Notes under the pieces: generated by a model
The model's input: only the letters and a program-made list of their open reading frames with translations
Databases searched by the model: none
What the model was told of the DNA's origin: nothing
Shown here: piece by piece, positions 62,948 through 64,000 of the stretch
How the letters are laid out: each line of letters begins with the position of its first letter
Position numbering within the stretch: the stretch's first letter is position 1
Position numbers and translations under genes: made by a program
DNA from: Climacium dendroides
Lineage: Eukaryota > Streptophyta > Bryopsida > Hypnales > Climaciaceae
DNA length: 64,000 bases
Reading direction: 5' to 3'
NCBI GenBank assembly: GCA_950106755.1
Contig: CATNNA010000006.1
Span: forward strand, 868,001-932,000

Positions 62948-64000
62948 GAAAATGATATCTTGCAACATTTGCATTTGTCCAGTAATCTTGCTTTTCTTTT
63001 CCTACGTGGAATGTCTACGAGGTTTGAAATGATTGTGGCCCTCCAAGTGCAAGGCCAGTCTAATTGTATATTGTTGAATTTGTCACGCATTGCCTTTACA
63101 TTTCTTCCTTGAATTACCATTTTCCAAGTCGAAAAGGAAGGCTTGGAGCATCGGCGACTTCCACAATTTCTTTGCTTGCATATTTTGACGTGCAATGTGC
63201 ATGAGATTTGAAGTTCCGGCGTTAAAGTACAAAGCCAGTGGACGATCTCTTTTTGAAATTCTCACGCATTCCCCTGCAATTTAGACCATAAAATAAGTTG
63301 TTACAAATCATTTGAAAATGATATCTTGCAACATTTGCATTTGTCAAGTAATCTTGCTTTTCTTTTCCTACGTGGAATGTCTACGAGGTTTGAAATGATT
63401 GTGACCCTCCAAGTGCAAGGCCAGTCTAATTGTATATTGTTGAATTTGTCACGCATTGCCTTTACATTTCTTCCTTGAATTACCATTTTCCAAGTCGAAA
63501 AGGAAGGCTTGGAGCATCGGCGACTTCCACAATTTCTTTGCTTGCATATTTTGACGTGCAATGTGCATGAGATTTGAAGTTCCGGCGTTAAAGTACAAAG
63601 CCAGTGGACGATCTCTTTTTGAAATTCTCACGCATTCCCCTGCAATTTAGACCATAAAATAAGTTGTTACAAATCATTTGAAAATGATATCTTGCAACAT
63701 TTGCATTTGTCCAGTAATCTTGCTTTTCTTTTCCTACGTGGAATGTCTACGAGGTTTGAAATGATTGTGGCCCTCCAAGTGCAAGGCCAGTCTAATTGTA
63801 TATTGTTGAATTTGTCACGCATTGCCTTTACATTTCTTCCTTGAATTACCATTTTCCAAGTCGAAAAGGAAGGCTTGGAGCATCGGCGACTTCCACAATT
63901 TCTTTGCTTGCATATTTTGACGTGCAATGTGCATGAGATTTGAAGTTCCGGCGTTAAAGTACAAAGCCAGTGGACGATCTCTTTTTGAAATTCTCACGCA
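62948..64000. repeat. Run of t112-type units at the window end (U173-U175)
   Basis: Three consecutive units carry tacgtgg with ggccagtct, the type that also opens the window (U2, U3, U8, U9, U15, U16) and then appears only at U33 and U39. They differ from the early units by ccagtgg in place of ccaattg. U174 has a private gtgaccc for gtggccc near 63404. U175 is cut by the window edge. Confidence 0.8.
63680..64000. repeat. Partial last unit (U175, 321 of 366 bases)
   Basis: The unit starts at gaaaatgat (63680) and the window stops within the ctcacgca stretch near unit position 321. Nothing suggests an array edge here. The truncation is only the window boundary. Confidence 0.95.

Larger units (their letters stand above)
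1..64000. repeat. Tandem satellite array of 366-bp units, 174 complete plus one partial
   Basis: The recurring start motif gaaaatgatatc lies at 1, 367, 733 and so on to 6589, then 6954, 7320, 7686, then every 366 bases from 8051 to 14273, and from 14636 to 63680. That is 175 unit starts with only three units off the 366-bp length. All copies point the same way and nothing interrupts them. Units differ by a handful of substitutions each, mostly at the same positions. Satellite arrays like this are typical of eukaryotic centromeric, pericentromeric or subtelomeric heterochromatin. Which of these applies cannot be told from the window, because neither array edge is present. I do not recognise the family. 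No promoter, splice structure or coding gene can be supported anywhere in it. Confidence 0.98.

Noticed and set aside
1..64000. CRISPR array
   Set aside because: The repeats are 366 bp and contiguous, without short repeats separated by unique spacers, and no cas-like gene is present.
1..64000. Tandem gene family or repeat-protein gene
   Set aside because: Although 366 is a multiple of three, all frames meet stops in each unit, so no frame runs across units.
1..64000. Transposon insertion or inverted array segment
   Set aside because: Unit starts can be followed through the whole window in one orientation with no gap beyond 1 to 3 bases, leaving no room for an insertion or inversion.

Overview
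The whole 64,000-base window is one uninterrupted head-to-tail satellite DNA array. I see no gene, RNA gene, transposon, CRISPR array, telomeric repeat or unique flanking sequence. Counting units from the recurring gaaaatgatatc motif at base 1 gives 174 complete units (U1 to U174) and a last partial unit (U175, 321 bases). Every unit lies in the same orientation. The unit is 366 bp except U19 and U22 (365 bp) and U40 (363 bp). U1 has 143 G or C in 366 bases (39%).

The 366-bp unit is itself an old dimer. Its first half (unit positions 1-183) and second half (184-366) share aligned motifs at an offset of 179-184 bases, so the array descends from a roughly 183-bp, nucleosome-sized repeat. Both half-unit junctions carry short dyads. 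One EcoRV site (GATATC, unit positions 7-12) recurs in each unit.

Sequence differences between units fall at a limited set of diagnostic positions: 32-33, 47-49, 57-58, 62, 105-112, 242, 253, 271-273, 288-300 and 329. Combinations of these variants show local higher-order repeats of different lengths side by side: 6-mer (367-4758), 3-mer (5857-8050), a 3-unit spacing (9149-11344), 13-mer (15368-24883), a scrambled 6-mer zone (22688-28543), 4-mer (28910-31837), 3-mers (32204-34399 and 35864-39157), 5-mer (40988-47575) and 4-mers (51602-54529, 58922-61849). There is no single array-wide higher-order period. This patchwork is the footprint of repeated local duplication and exchange between sister copies.

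A 64-kb array of this kind indicates a eukaryotic nuclear genome, from a centromeric, pericentromeric, subtelomeric or other heterochromatic block in a long-read assembly. The roughly 183-bp half-unit and mono/dinucleosome length resemble many plant centromeric satellites, so a plant is my leading guess. I do not recognise the repeat family and cannot name the species. The short overlapping minus-strand ORFs in each unit are by-products of the repeat and are not annotated as genes.
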